Shown: positions 49,945 to 58,809 of the stretch, in pieces
How positions within the stretch are numbered: position 1 is the stretch's first letter
How the letters are laid out: each line of letters starts with the position of its first letter
Assembly: GCF_021390245.1 (NCBI RefSeq)
Contig: NZ_JAJUXH010000004.1
Span: forward strand, 62,001-126,000
DNA: 64,000 nt
From: Dyadobacter sp. CY323
GTDB taxonomy: Bacteria > Bacteroidota > Bacteroidia > Cytophagales > Spirosomataceae
Direction of reading: 5' to 3'
The notes under the pieces: generated by a model
The model's input: the letters and a program-made list of their open reading frames with translations, nothing else
Databases searched by the model: none
What the model was told of the DNA's origin: nothing
Program-made: the position numbers and the translations under genes

Positions 49945-50988
49945 CTACTTCTTTTCCAGGGCATTTTTTCCCTCAGTAATAAAATCCCTGATCCCGTCGC
50001 TCGCATACGGGTTTATCTTCCCGGATGCATCGGAGTAAATAATATAGACATCGAGATCTTTTCTTTTTGCCACAAACTGTTTTGTTTCTTCCAAACCCAT
50101 TAAAAAAAATGCGGTATCGTACCCGTCGGCTGTGATGGCATCCGGCGCAAACACGGTTACACTCAGCACCGAACTCTGCTCCATGGAGCCGGTTTTCGGA
50201 TTGATAATGTGGTTGAAAACCTGTCCGTTTTTCTCAAAATGATTTCTGTAATTTCCGGCGGTGGTCATCGCCCGGTCGGCGAGCTTTACGGTGCTGAATA
50301 AGGTGCCGGGGCGCAGTGGATTTTCAATGCCGGCAACCCAGGATTTTCCTTCATTCTTCATTCCTTTGCAAAGAATTTCCCCGCCGATTTCCACCATAAA
50401 CCTGTTAATTCCTTTTTTTTGAAGAAATGCACCAACCAGATCGACCGAGTACCCCTGCGCAATGCCATTGAAATCAAGCCTTACATAAGGTTTAGTTTTT
50501 TTGACCGATGACGCATCAAACTGGATATTTTGAAACCCAATCAACTTCAAAAGCGAGTCTACATTTACATTTTCGGGATCTTTTGCCCTTTTTGCCCCAA
50601 ATCCATAAGCTTCCACCAGCGGCATCACGGTCGGATCAAAAGCGCCCTTGGTAGCCTCATACACCTCTTTTGATTTTTTTAAAACCGGGTAAAAATAGGG
50701 TGACCTGAATGTGAATGACTCCGTTTTATTAAATTCTGAAATCTCAGAATCTTGTCTGTATAACGATAAGCTGCGATCAAAATCCGCCAGTATCGAATCA
50801 ATTTGAACTTTAAAATTCCTGTTTTTGGAGTCGTAATATTTAACGTGATAAGTAGTTCCCTGCGCCACACCGTTGACCGAAGTCAACGGTAATTGATTAG
50901 GGGGGAGGCCTTGCTGCTCCTTTCCCTGACCGTCTGCTTTAGCTGACGGCAGGAGAGCTAGAAAGAGGAGCAAGGCGTGTCTCATCAC
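49945..50988 (-). CDS. apbE: FAD:protein FMN transferase (ApbE)
   Basis: This 347-residue protein has a signal peptide (HALLLFLALLPSAKADG) and then the ApbE fold. It shows GVAQGTTYHVKYY at the start, RLDFNGIAQGYSVDLVGAFL, FMVEIGGEILCKG, and FNHIINPKTGSMEQ with the metal-binding DAITADGYDTAFF. ApbE transfers FMN from FAD to Thr in Dxx[ST]GAT motifs of exported proteins. Its ATG overlaps the preceding oxidoreductase stop (ATGA) and its stop is 6 bp from flavinylated protein B, so all three are co-translated. Confidence 0.93.
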   Translation of the reverse strand: MMRHALLLFLALLPSAKADGQGKEQQGLPPNQLPLTSVNGVAQGTTYHVKYYDSKNRNFKVQIDSILADFDRSLSLYRQDSEISEFNKTESFTFRSPYFYPVLKKSKEVYEATKGAFDPTVMPLVEAYGFGAKRAKDPENVNVDSLLKLIGFQNIQFDASSVKKTKPYVRLDFNGIAQGYSVDLVGAFLQKKGINRFMVEIGGEILCKGMKNEGKSWVAGIENPLRPGTLFSTVKLADRAMTTAGNYRNHFEKNGQVFNHIINPKTGSMEQSSVLSVTVFAPDAITADGYDTAFFLMGLEETKQFVAKRKDLDVYIIYSDASGKINPYASDGIRDFITEGKNALEKK

Positions 50989-52784
50989 GGTTGCGGAGCG
51001 ACGGTCTCACCTTTCAAAATCGCCATCAATTCGGGTAAATGGTCCTGGTAAACTCCTCTCGGGGTCGTTTTGTATTTGTTTGTCAAATACGCGGCGAATC
51101 CTACCACTTCGCCCATCATCCCGCAGGTACGCATTACGCGGGTACTGCCAAATGCAACGTGGGTAGTGCTGATATTCCGGCCTGCTACGAATAGATTCTG
51201 AATGTTTTTGGAATAAAGGCAACGGTATGGAATCGTGTAGGGAGCTACTTTAATGTGTTTGGTCCCCGCGAAGAATTCCTGACCTTCGAAGTATTTGCTA
51301 TTTTTTGTGTCGGGAAAATGTAAATCGATCGTCCAGGTTGCAGTTACTGAACCATCGGGATAAAACTTACCTTCCTGAATGTCCATCTGGTTAAGTATAT
51401 GGTCACCGATGATGCGGCGCGATTCGCGTTTTCCACCGATATAGGCTACCCATGCCAGCTCACGTTTTGCGTATTTGGCAGGTTTGTTCTTTTTCAGATA
51501 AGACCAGTTTCCGAAAATGGCACGCAGGTTGTGGTCGCGGATTTTCTCTGCATCGGTAATGGTGTTGAAATTGCCAAAACCGGTTTCCCACTGCCAGTCT
51601 GATTGTGGCTCGTCGATGTGGTACTCGTCTGAAAACTGCATCGCCCACGGTGTTTCGGGGAATGAAGAAACGGTATCGCGTGCCAGCGACGCCCACAAAT
51701 TGGAGGTTCCTAATGTAAAGTCGTCAGCTTTGTCGGCAGCCAGCGATTCGCCGGTTTCAGCCTTACTTTCACGGCCCATTCTGAATTCCGCGCCCGCCAG
51801 AAAACCTACCGTTCCGTCACCGGTACAGTCTGAGAAAAACGAGCCGGCAAAACGCATTTCTTTATTGGTAGCAATGTCGCGACCAACTACGGCAGTAATG
51901 ATATCGTTCTCTTTTTCAACTTTGTAAACGTGCATGTTGAGGAAAAGAGAAATATTAGGTTCTGCTTTCACGATCGCGATTTTACGCGCGTCGCCATATT
52001 CTTTGGCATCCGGATTTCCATTTCCAGGATCTCCATTGTCCATTTCTCTTACAATTCTGCCCAGTTTCGGATAATGGTTTTTGTCCACATCACCCATTAA
52101 ATGCACGCGGATCTCGGAACTGTTGTTCCCGCCCAAAACCGGCCTGTCCTGAATCAGGGCAACTTTCAAACCCATTCGGGAAGCTGAAATGGCAGCGCAG
52201 GTGCCCGCGATACCGCCGCCTACAACAACCATATCAAACTGTCCTGCGTCTGCTGGCTTGTCGGTAAGATTGAGCAATTTTTTGCGGAATGCAGTTAATG
52301 CTTCGAATTCATTTGGCGGCGTGAATTTGAGGTCATCGGTGAATAAAATGGCGTCACAACGTCCATTAAAACCGGTAAGATCTTTCATGCTAAGCTTCGC
52401 AGAGCTGCCTTTAATGGGGATTTCGCCCCCGTCATACCATCTCCAGACATCCGATCCGCTCGAACCGAAAACCTGGTTCACTTTCTGCCCGTCAATCGAG
52501 ATTTCGAACTTTCCAGGACCTTTTGGAAACGGCGCCCAGTCTTTCGTGCGAACCCACATGCGGTACTTACCCGGTTTCGGGAATTTGACAGTCGTTGCGG
52601 CATCTTTCACCGGCCGGCCCATGCCATGTGCCATGATGTACGATGATCCCATCACCACAAACGATTGCTGATCGATTACCCAGCCACCTTTGTCTTCAAA
52701 GGATTCGGTTTCCACGAAAACATGATTTTGCGCCGTGGCAAAAAAAGAGATCAGGATCAATGTCAGGCTTAGAATGTTTCTCAT
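50985..52784 (-). CDS. Secreted FAD-dependent oxidoreductase with N-terminal carbohydrate-binding-like domain
   Basis: This 599-residue protein has a Sec signal (LSLTLILISFFATAQN). A beta-sandwich of about 140 residues follows (FPKPGKYRMWVRTKDWAPFP), then the FAD domain: VVVGGGIAGTCAAISASRMG near residue 187, LGGNNSSEIRVHLMGD, YIGGKRESRRIIGDH and IPYRCLYSKNIQNLFVAGR. Its reaction is unknown; an oxidation of a glycan is plausible. Both ends overlap neighbours by 4 bp (apbE, and flavinylated protein A upstream), so the three are translationally coupled. Confidence 0.87.
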   Translation of the reverse strand: MRNILSLTLILISFFATAQNHVFVETESFEDKGGWVIDQQSFVVMGSSYIMAHGMGRPVKDAATTVKFPKPGKYRMWVRTKDWAPFPKGPGKFEISIDGQKVNQVFGSSGSDVWRWYDGGEIPIKGSSAKLSMKDLTGFNGRCDAILFTDDLKFTPPNEFEALTAFRKKLLNLTDKPADAGQFDMVVVGGGIAGTCAAISASRMGLKVALIQDRPVLGGNNSSEIRVHLMGDVDKNHYPKLGRIVREMDNGDPGNGNPDAKEYGDARKIAIVKAEPNISLFLNMHVYKVEKENDIITAVVGRDIATNKEMRFAGSFFSDCTGDGTVGFLAGAEFRMGRESKAETGESLAADKADDFTLGTSNLWASLARDTVSSFPETPWAMQFSDEYHIDEPQSDWQWETGFGNFNTITDAEKIRDHNLRAIFGNWSYLKKNKPAKYAKRELAWVAYIGGKRESRRIIGDHILNQMDIQEGKFYPDGSVTATWTIDLHFPDTKNSKYFEGQEFFAGTKHIKVAPYTIPYRCLYSKNIQNLFVAGRNISTTHVAFGSTRVMRTCGMMGEVVGFAAYLTNKYKTTPRGVYQDHLPELMAILKGETVAPQP

Positions 52785-53710
52785 TTCGTTAGTATTTGTT
52801 TGATAAGCGATGCTTGTTCCTCGTTCGATTTTTCGAGTCCGGACTTTAATTTATTGGCCAATGATTCATTGACGGTAACGGATTGCAGTTTTTTCAAAAT
52901 CGCGATCTGCAATGCATAAGAAGATTTTTCGTAGGTTTCCCAAATCCAGTTTTGCCTGGAAGTCCCCGACAGAAAAGTACTGTTCACGCGTTGCAAAGCA
53001 TTTTTGGCAATGAAAATATTTTTCCCGCCAATGATTCTTTCCACATCCGCATCATATCCTTTCCGGACATTCCCTTTTTGGTCGAGCACTTTTTCCATTG
53101 CCCAATACTGATAATGGTAATTGTCGCTGTTGAGAAAGCTGTGCAGCAGCGATTCGCTTTTGTAGCTCTCGATGATCTTTCGCATTTCGGGAACCGCGCT
53201 GCCATATGCGATTTTCCACAAAGTGAAGCAGGTGTAAACCGCCCCGTCAATCACCTGGTTTTTAATGGTTTTAAGAGTCGCCCCTGCTTTTGCATCGACC
53301 GAATCGCTCAGATCCTCGGTACCTTTCACGATCAGGTCTTCCATTTCCAGATCGGCGAAAATGGAGTTGGGCTGCGCCAGGATATCCTGCAATTTCTCGT
53401 AATCCTCGGGCTTGAATTCGTCGTGATCCACTTTGGTCAGGATCTTGTCTTTCGGCAGATCGTACCGCATGTAATTCCCGAGAAGGTCCCAATAGAAATT
53501 AACATACACCGGTTTGCATTCATTGGTGTAGCAAACCGGTGTGAAAATGTTCCTGTAAAAGTATTGTGGCTTCCCCGACTCATCCAGCGCAAGCTTCAAA
53601 GTGTAGGTCAGCGTGTCGTTTTCAACAATCTGGAATTCCCGCACTTTTTCATTTCCCAAAACCGGGGAAGGAATCATCAGAAAAGCCACAAACAAAACGA
53701 CATTCAACAT
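52781..53710 (-). CDS. Predicted periplasmic flavinylated protein A (ApbE target motif)
   Basis: This 309-residue protein has a Sec signal (VVLFVAFLMIPSPVLGNE). DAKAGAT at residues 139-145, followed by LKTIKNQVIDGAVYTCFTLW, matches the ApbE target pattern Dxx[STA]GAT, making Thr145 the predicted FMN site. Cys60 and Cys65 (TPVC-x4-C) and the segment YWDLLGNYMRYDLPKDKILTK are shared with flavinylated protein B. The C-terminal half is helical (HEAT-like). It is the first gene after susCD and overlaps the FAD oxidoreductase start by 4 bp. Confidence 0.7.
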   Translation of the reverse strand: MLNVVLFVAFLMIPSPVLGNEKVREFQIVENDTLTYTLKLALDESGKPQYFYRNIFTPVCYTNECKPVYVNFYWDLLGNYMRYDLPKDKILTKVDHDEFKPEDYEKLQDILAQPNSIFADLEMEDLIVKGTEDLSDSVDAKAGATLKTIKNQVIDGAVYTCFTLWKIAYGSAVPEMRKIIESYKSESLLHSFLNSDNYHYQYWAMEKVLDQKGNVRKGYDADVERIIGGKNIFIAKNALQRVNSTFLSGTSRQNWIWETYEKSSYALQIAILKKLQSVTVNESLANKLKSGLEKSNEEQASLIKQILTK

Positions 53711-53782
53711 ATCAGATATTTTTTCATTTCAATTATCAACGTCTGCTACCGGATAGCTGGGTGTTCGCCGGTTTTTGCATTA

Positions 53783-53906
53783 GCCCCAGCGGGGCATCAA
53801 CATTTGCCTCAGCGGGGCTCCCTGTTTCTAGCCGCCCTGTCACTCCATTTGATTTTGGACTCCGGCGCGAGTCTCCTGTAAACTGGCCAGGAAGCCCCGC
53901 CGGGGC
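53783..53906. repeat. Three GC-rich hairpin units between susD and the flavin genes
   Basis: GCCCCAGCGGGGC (53783-53795), GCCTCAGCGGGGC (53806-53818) and GCCCCGCCGGGGC (53894-53906) are short stem-loops in a 207-bp non-coding gap. The first two are separated by only 10 bp. In the minus-strand mRNA they lie between the susD stop and the flavinylated protein start. Confidence 0.75.
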
Positions 53907-53917
53907 CGTCCCGGATC

Positions 53918-55411
53918 TTACTTCCAGTCCGGATTCTGCTCGATCTTCGCATTTGCGTTGATCTCGTCCTGCGGAATCGGGAAATAGCGGTTTTTGGCGG
54001 TCACATTCCTGACCGGATATACGCTATTTACTGCTTTTGGAATAACTGTCAAAAACTTACCTGTTCTGGTCAGGTCATACCAGCGGTCACCTTCTGCGAA
54101 AAACTCCCAGCCACGTTCCTGCAGAACAGCCTCGATGAAGGCTTCTTTTGTCAAACCGGCTTTCAGATCGGCCAATCCAGCCCGTTTACGAACTACATTG
54201 ATAAATGCATATGCACCGGCAGTTGCTCCGTTCAAACGAGCCTCTGCTTCCGCAGCGATCAGATATACATCCGGCATTCTCAGGATCGGAATATTCGGGA
54301 TCAAACCGATCGTCGAAACCGGATCCTGATATTTTTTGATCAAAACACCATCGGTTGTAATCGGGGTAACACTGCGTTGCGGGATTACTTTACCCGTTTT
54401 GTCAACATAATTTGTGTCCAGCAAACCTCGGCGGGCATCTTTGGGATCGAAGGAGTTGAAAAAGGACTGGTATGCAAACATCGATCCGAAAGAGGTTCTT
54501 GCATAGGCTGGTGCCGCGCTTCCTGCCGGTCCGCACAGACCGACCAATTGGTGGCCAAGTCCCGGTGAAACGGGATCAACTTCATAAGCAAAAATATTTT
54601 CCAAACGCGCAGCATCCTCATTATCATAACGATATACATCCCACACAGCCGGCAAAAGCGCATGTTTGTTAGAAGCGATCACCAATTTTGCTTTGGCCAG
54701 CGCCGTGGCCCAATCCTCATTGTAGAGCGCAGCTTTTGCATAAAGTGCCAGCGCGGCTTCATTGGAAGCACGCCCTTTTACAACAGCCGGGAAGGAGGGA
54801 AGTCCTGCCGAAGTTGCCAGATCTAAGTCGGCGTAAATCTGTTTGTAAACATCAGCTTTCGGGCTTTTTGCGGTCAGCGCTTCCTCTTCGGTGTAGCTTG
54901 GCGTGATCTTAACCGGTACGTCACCAAAGTTTTTGGTCAAAAACCAATGATAAAAAGCGCGCAGGAAATAAGCTTCTCCGAGGATCTGCTTTTTGCGTGG
55001 TTCATCCATGGTCGCATTCGGGACTTTTGCGATCACCCAGTTTGCTTTTTCAATGCCACTGTAACAAGCTGACCATATTTGCTGCGGAGACTCGTTCACA
55101 CGGCTGTTACTTTTTTGAGTCGTGTAGTTGACGTCGTAGGTGAACATGGTCAATGTGTTCCTTCCCACCACGCCACGAGGGTAAGTTTGATCGTCGCTGA
55201 AATCAGCGACGAGGGTAAGTGCCGGGGCGCCGCCAAGGCTTCCCAGTGCGCCATACACAGCTACAAGTCCTTTTTCAGCGTCTGAGGCTGTTTTGTAAAA
55301 ATCTTCGGTGTAAATGGAAGAATAAATCGTTTCGTTCAATTCGCACGAAGGCAGCAGGAGGGATGCTCCCAGTATGCTCAGCGTTGCGGTTATTTTCGAT
55401 ATCTTTTTCAT
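53918..55411 (-). CDS. SusD/RagB-family nutrient-binding lipoprotein
   Basis: This 497-residue lipoprotein (ASLLLPSCELNETIYSS, lipobox cysteine about 23) has the SusD TPR-like helices: EDFYKTASDAEKGLVAVYGALG, AYFLRAFYHWFLTKNFGDVPV, MPDVYLIAAEAEARLNG and the C-terminal WEFFAEGDRWYDLTRTGKF, with the PIPQDEINAN end. It captures the ligand for SusC at 55439, which ends 27 bp upstream. Confidence 0.93.
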   Translation of the reverse strand: MKKISKITATLSILGASLLLPSCELNETIYSSIYTEDFYKTASDAEKGLVAVYGALGSLGGAPALTLVADFSDDQTYPRGVVGRNTLTMFTYDVNYTTQKSNSRVNESPQQIWSACYSGIEKANWVIAKVPNATMDEPRKKQILGEAYFLRAFYHWFLTKNFGDVPVKITPSYTEEEALTAKSPKADVYKQIYADLDLATSAGLPSFPAVVKGRASNEAALALYAKAALYNEDWATALAKAKLVIASNKHALLPAVWDVYRYDNEDAARLENIFAYEVDPVSPGLGHQLVGLCGPAGSAAPAYARTSFGSMFAYQSFFNSFDPKDARRGLLDTNYVDKTGKVIPQRSVTPITTDGVLIKKYQDPVSTIGLIPNIPILRMPDVYLIAAEAEARLNGATAGAYAFINVVRKRAGLADLKAGLTKEAFIEAVLQERGWEFFAEGDRWYDLTRTGKFLTVIPKAVNSVYPVRNVTAKNRYFPIPQDEINANAKIEQNPDWK

Positions 55412-55438
55412 AGTTATTTGAATTCGGAAAAGAGGATT

Positions 55439-58400
55439 TTAGAATGTAACCTGAATACCACCCAGGAATGATCTTGACTGAGGATAAACAAAGTTATCAA
55501 CACCAATAACCGTGTTTGAACCTGCGTACGTATTCACCTCAGGATCGTATCCGCTGTAATCGGTGATCGTAAAAAGGTTGTTGGCACTTACATATAATCT
55601 TATCGCCTGTACCCATTTCATTTTTGGCAAAGTATAGCCGAGTGTCAGGTTTTTGCATCTCAGGTAAGAACCATCTTCCACCACGTAATTGGAGATTGGA
55701 AGCCTTCCTCCTTGTGCAGCGCTTACATACTGATTGTTCGGATTCGTTGGCGACCAGCGATTCACAACGCCTTTCAACAAGTTACGCTGACCCAGCGGGT
55801 TTTCGAATGAAAGCCGACTGGCATTGTAAATGTCATTTCCCTGAGAACCTGCTACGAAAATGCCCAGGTCAAAGCCTTTGTAGGCAAGATTACTTGAAAA
55901 ACCGTAAATGAATTTCGGGTTTGGGTTTCCTACAATCGTTTGGTCAGCAGCCGAGATCGCATTATCGCCGGTTATATCCTTGATTTTGTGTCCGCCGATG
56001 CGGCCATCATACCCGGGAAGAATGGCTTCGCCTGTTTGATTAACACCGTCAAAAACATAGGTTTTGAACAATCCCAACGGTTCGCCTACCTTCAAAATGG
56101 TGTAAGTAGTTATAAAACGTTCATTCGTCACACCGCCGTCGAGATCAAGCACTTTGTTACGGTTGAAGGTGGTATTAGCTGAGACATCCCATTTCAACGG
56201 TCCATTCAGAATCCGCGCATTCACTGCAAGTTCCAGTCCTTTGTTTTGGAGAGAAGCGTAATTCCCGGTAAGTGAACCATATCCGGAACTTAATGGAAGG
56301 GTTTTAACATACAGAAGATCATTGGTTTTCTTGTGGTAAACGTCCGCGATGAAACTCACCCGGTTGTTCAACAAGCTGAGGTCGATGCCGATGTTGGTTT
56401 GTGCCGAACGCTCCCATCTCAGATCCGGGTTTGCTATGCCGGTAGGGTTGATACCCGTTGTGTACGTATGGTTGAGCAGATAATCGCTGCCCGTAGCTGC
56501 CGCAGTAGAAAGCGACTGATACGGATTAATGCCACCAGCATTACCGGTTATCCCGAAACTACCCCGCAATTTCAAATCAGACAGCCAGGTCAGGTCTTTC
56601 ATGAAAGGCTCTTCGATCAGGCGGTACGCTGCTGAAATTGCCGGGAAAATACCGTATTTATGATTTGCCCCAAATTTACTTGAACCATCGGCACGAGCTG
56701 TAAGGTCAATAAAGAATCTATCCTTAAAACCGTAATTGACACGGGCCATATAGGAATCCAGGCGCTGGCTGCTTCTGCCGCTGCTTACTGTGCGGGTTAA
56801 TGCCAGTTGCATCGCTTCGTTTTGCGTAGCGTCATTCGGGAAGCCGGAGGCATTCATGGTGTTGTTATTGGATTGTTCCAATTGGGTACCAAATACGGCA
56901 GTAGCCTTGAATGTGTGGTTTTTACCAAGATTTGTGCTGTAAGTCAGGATACTTTCGTGAAGCAGGGCGAGGTAGTTCGCATTGGCTTTGGAAGCCGAAC
57001 CGGAGTTGTCGTTCAGATCACTTTTATTGACAATCGATCTTGGAGAGTAGCCATCGTACAATTCACCTCTCTGGTCGATGTTAAAGGATGCGCGGTAGGT
57101 AAGCCCTTTGAAAAGATTGACTTCTCCGTATAAATTGGCCAGCGTTCTTTTGATATCTCTTTTGTTCAGAGCCGCGGCAAAATTAAGCGGGTTTACCACT
57201 TCGCGGTACTGACCGCCAGCCTGTTCGCCGAACGGGAAAATGGAGCCGTCTTCACGATACGGTTTCAATGTAGGGGGCGCGCCGATCGCAGCGCCTAGTA
57301 CCGATGAAAGTACTGCTCCACCGTCGCCAATGTTTTCACCACCGGTTTGTATACCGTCGTTGATCGAATAACTTCCTAAAATACTGGTACCGATCTTAAT
57401 GGACTTGCTGAGGCGGTGATCCAGGTTGAGGCGGTAAGAATACCGTTTGAAACCAGAACCGATGAACGTTCCCTGTTGGTCAAAATAATTCAGTGAAAGT
57501 GCCAGCTGGGTCTTTTCATTCCCACCATTGATAGAAAGCTGGTGGTTCTGGATCGGAGCTTTGCGGAAAATATAGTTTTGCCAGTTAACACCTTCTCCCA
57601 ACGAGGCAGGATCAGGGTAGTAGTTGTTTTTAAACACTTCATTTTCAACCTGCGCAAACTCTGCGGCGTTTAGTACGTCGAGTTGTTTGTTTACTTTTTG
57701 AGTACCATAGTAACTGTCAAATGTTACAGTCGTTTTTCCGCTTTTACCGCGTTTTGTTGTGATCAAAACAACCCCGTTGGCAGCGCGCGCACCATAAATA
57801 GCGGAAGCGGAAGCATCTTTGAGTACCTCAACGGATTCGATATCATTGGGGTTAATGGTCGAAAGCGGGCTCACATCGGTGATGCCTCCGCCATTGGAAA
57901 TCTGAATCCCATCAATCACATAAAGTGGCTCGGACGATCCGTTAATGGAGTTGGTTCCCCTGATGCGGACGCTCACATTACCGCCGGGCGCACCTGAGTT
58001 CTGGTTGATCTGCATTCCGGAAACTCTTGCCTGCAAGCCTTGCGCGATGTTAGCGACAGGGGTCTGGACAAGGTCAGCAGCCTTAACAGAAGCAATGGAG
58101 CCGGTCGTTTCAACCCGGCGTTGCGTTCCGTAACCTACCACCACCACTTCTTCAAGTGCTTTGATGTCGGGACGAAGTGTGATGTCTACGATCGAACGGT
58201 TATTAACCTGAATCTCTTCCCTTAGATAACCTACAAATGAAAACACAAGTGTCGCATTTCCAGCGGATTCCAATGAATAGGTTCCTTCTACGGTCGTGAG
58301 CGTGCCCTGCTGAGAACCTTTTACGGTCACACTTGCGCCGGGAATGCCTTCACCTTTTTCATCAACAACTTTTCCGGTAACGGTGCCGGACTGGGCCAGC

Positions 58401-58465
58401 AATGAATGTGTTATGCCCACACTAAAAAGCATCAGCATGAACAGGCAGGGTATTATTTTCTTCAT
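55439..58465 (-). CDS. SusC/RagA-family TonB-dependent transporter of the flavin-glycan locus
   Basis: This 1008-residue protein has a signal peptide, a carboxypeptidase-like N-domain (VTGKVVDEKGEGIPGASVTVKG) and a plug with LEEVVVVGYGTQRRVETTGS, VRIRGTNSINGSSEPLYVIDG and IYGARAANGVVLITTKRGKSG. A beta-barrel follows, ending in LGGIQVTF. It heads the long minus-strand operon and imports the locus substrate across the outer membrane. It is divergent from the LacI-type regulator at 58810, which presumably controls it. Confidence 0.94.
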   Translation of the reverse strand: MKKIIPCLFMLMLFSVGITHSLLAQSGTVTGKVVDEKGEGIPGASVTVKGSQQGTLTTVEGTYSLESAGNATLVFSFVGYLREEIQVNNRSIVDITLRPDIKALEEVVVVGYGTQRRVETTGSIASVKAADLVQTPVANIAQGLQARVSGMQINQNSGAPGGNVSVRIRGTNSINGSSEPLYVIDGIQISNGGGITDVSPLSTINPNDIESVEVLKDASASAIYGARAANGVVLITTKRGKSGKTTVTFDSYYGTQKVNKQLDVLNAAEFAQVENEVFKNNYYPDPASLGEGVNWQNYIFRKAPIQNHQLSINGGNEKTQLALSLNYFDQQGTFIGSGFKRYSYRLNLDHRLSKSIKIGTSILGSYSINDGIQTGGENIGDGGAVLSSVLGAAIGAPPTLKPYREDGSIFPFGEQAGGQYREVVNPLNFAAALNKRDIKRTLANLYGEVNLFKGLTYRASFNIDQRGELYDGYSPRSIVNKSDLNDNSGSASKANANYLALLHESILTYSTNLGKNHTFKATAVFGTQLEQSNNNTMNASGFPNDATQNEAMQLALTRTVSSGRSSQRLDSYMARVNYGFKDRFFIDLTARADGSSKFGANHKYGIFPAISAAYRLIEEPFMKDLTWLSDLKLRGSFGITGNAGGINPYQSLSTAAATGSDYLLNHTYTTGINPTGIANPDLRWERSAQTNIGIDLSLLNNRVSFIADVYHKKTNDLLYVKTLPLSSGYGSLTGNYASLQNKGLELAVNARILNGPLKWDVSANTTFNRNKVLDLDGGVTNERFITTYTILKVGEPLGLFKTYVFDGVNQTGEAILPGYDGRIGGHKIKDITGDNAISAADQTIVGNPNPKFIYGFSSNLAYKGFDLGIFVAGSQGNDIYNASRLSFENPLGQRNLLKGVVNRWSPTNPNNQYVSAAQGGRLPISNYVVEDGSYLRCKNLTLGYTLPKMKWVQAIRLYVSANNLFTITDYSGYDPEVNTYAGSNTVIGVDNFVYPQSRSFLGGIQVTF

Positions 58466-58637
58466 TGAAATAGAAATTAGGGTTAATTAGATGTTTATAA
58501 ATAGGAATAGTACAACAGGAGTGAGCTCGGGCTATTCTTAATAATGAATCTGACAGGTAGTTTTAAATGGTTTTGGAGGACTTAAATAGGGTTATTTGAT
58601 AAAGATATATGGAGGATCGAATTCACCACACTTTATT

Positions 58638-58700
58638 ATCCGGCAAAATTTTCCGGATTTCGTTCAATAACTATCGGGAACGTTTGCGGAGACGTTACCG
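58638..58700. promoter_or_regulatory. Two inverted repeats in the divergent susC/lacI region, candidate operators
   Basis: The 344-bp gap between susC and the regulator holds a 9-bp inverted repeat with one mismatch, CGGGAACGT (58675-58683) and ACGTTACCG (58692-58700), with an 8-bp spacer. It also holds a perfect ATCCGG/CCGGAT pair (58638-58643, 58653-58658). CG-centred AACGTT-like arms are typical of LacI-family sites. The rest of the gap is AT-rich; I see no convincing promoter for susC. Confidence 0.5.
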
Positions 58701-58737
58701 ATATATGGTTTTATGTATTTTTAATATAAGATTTTTC

Positions 58738-58745
58738 TATTTTTG
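58738..58745 (+). promoter_or_regulatory. Candidate -7 element for the LacI-type regulator
   Basis: TATTTTTG matches TAnnTTTG about 65 bp before the regulator ATG, and just downstream of the candidate operator at 58675-58700. A regulator bound there would sit over the -33 region, which suggests autoregulation. Confidence 0.45.
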
Positions 58746-58809
58746 TGACCGGGTGTTTAACGAGTGCCGGAAACACTGGCAAGATGAACCTTTATTAAAA
58801 TAGTACAAT

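Noticed and set aside
52883-53881. 332-codon open frame opposite flavinylated protein A
   Set aside because: It has low-complexity, Phe/His/Arg-rich composition and no start context. The minus-strand gene has a signal peptide, a paralogue and coupled neighbours.
58609-58803. 64-codon open frame upstream of the LacI regulator
   Set aside because: It covers the candidate operators and the -7 element, has odd Arg/Phe/Tyr-rich composition and no family match.
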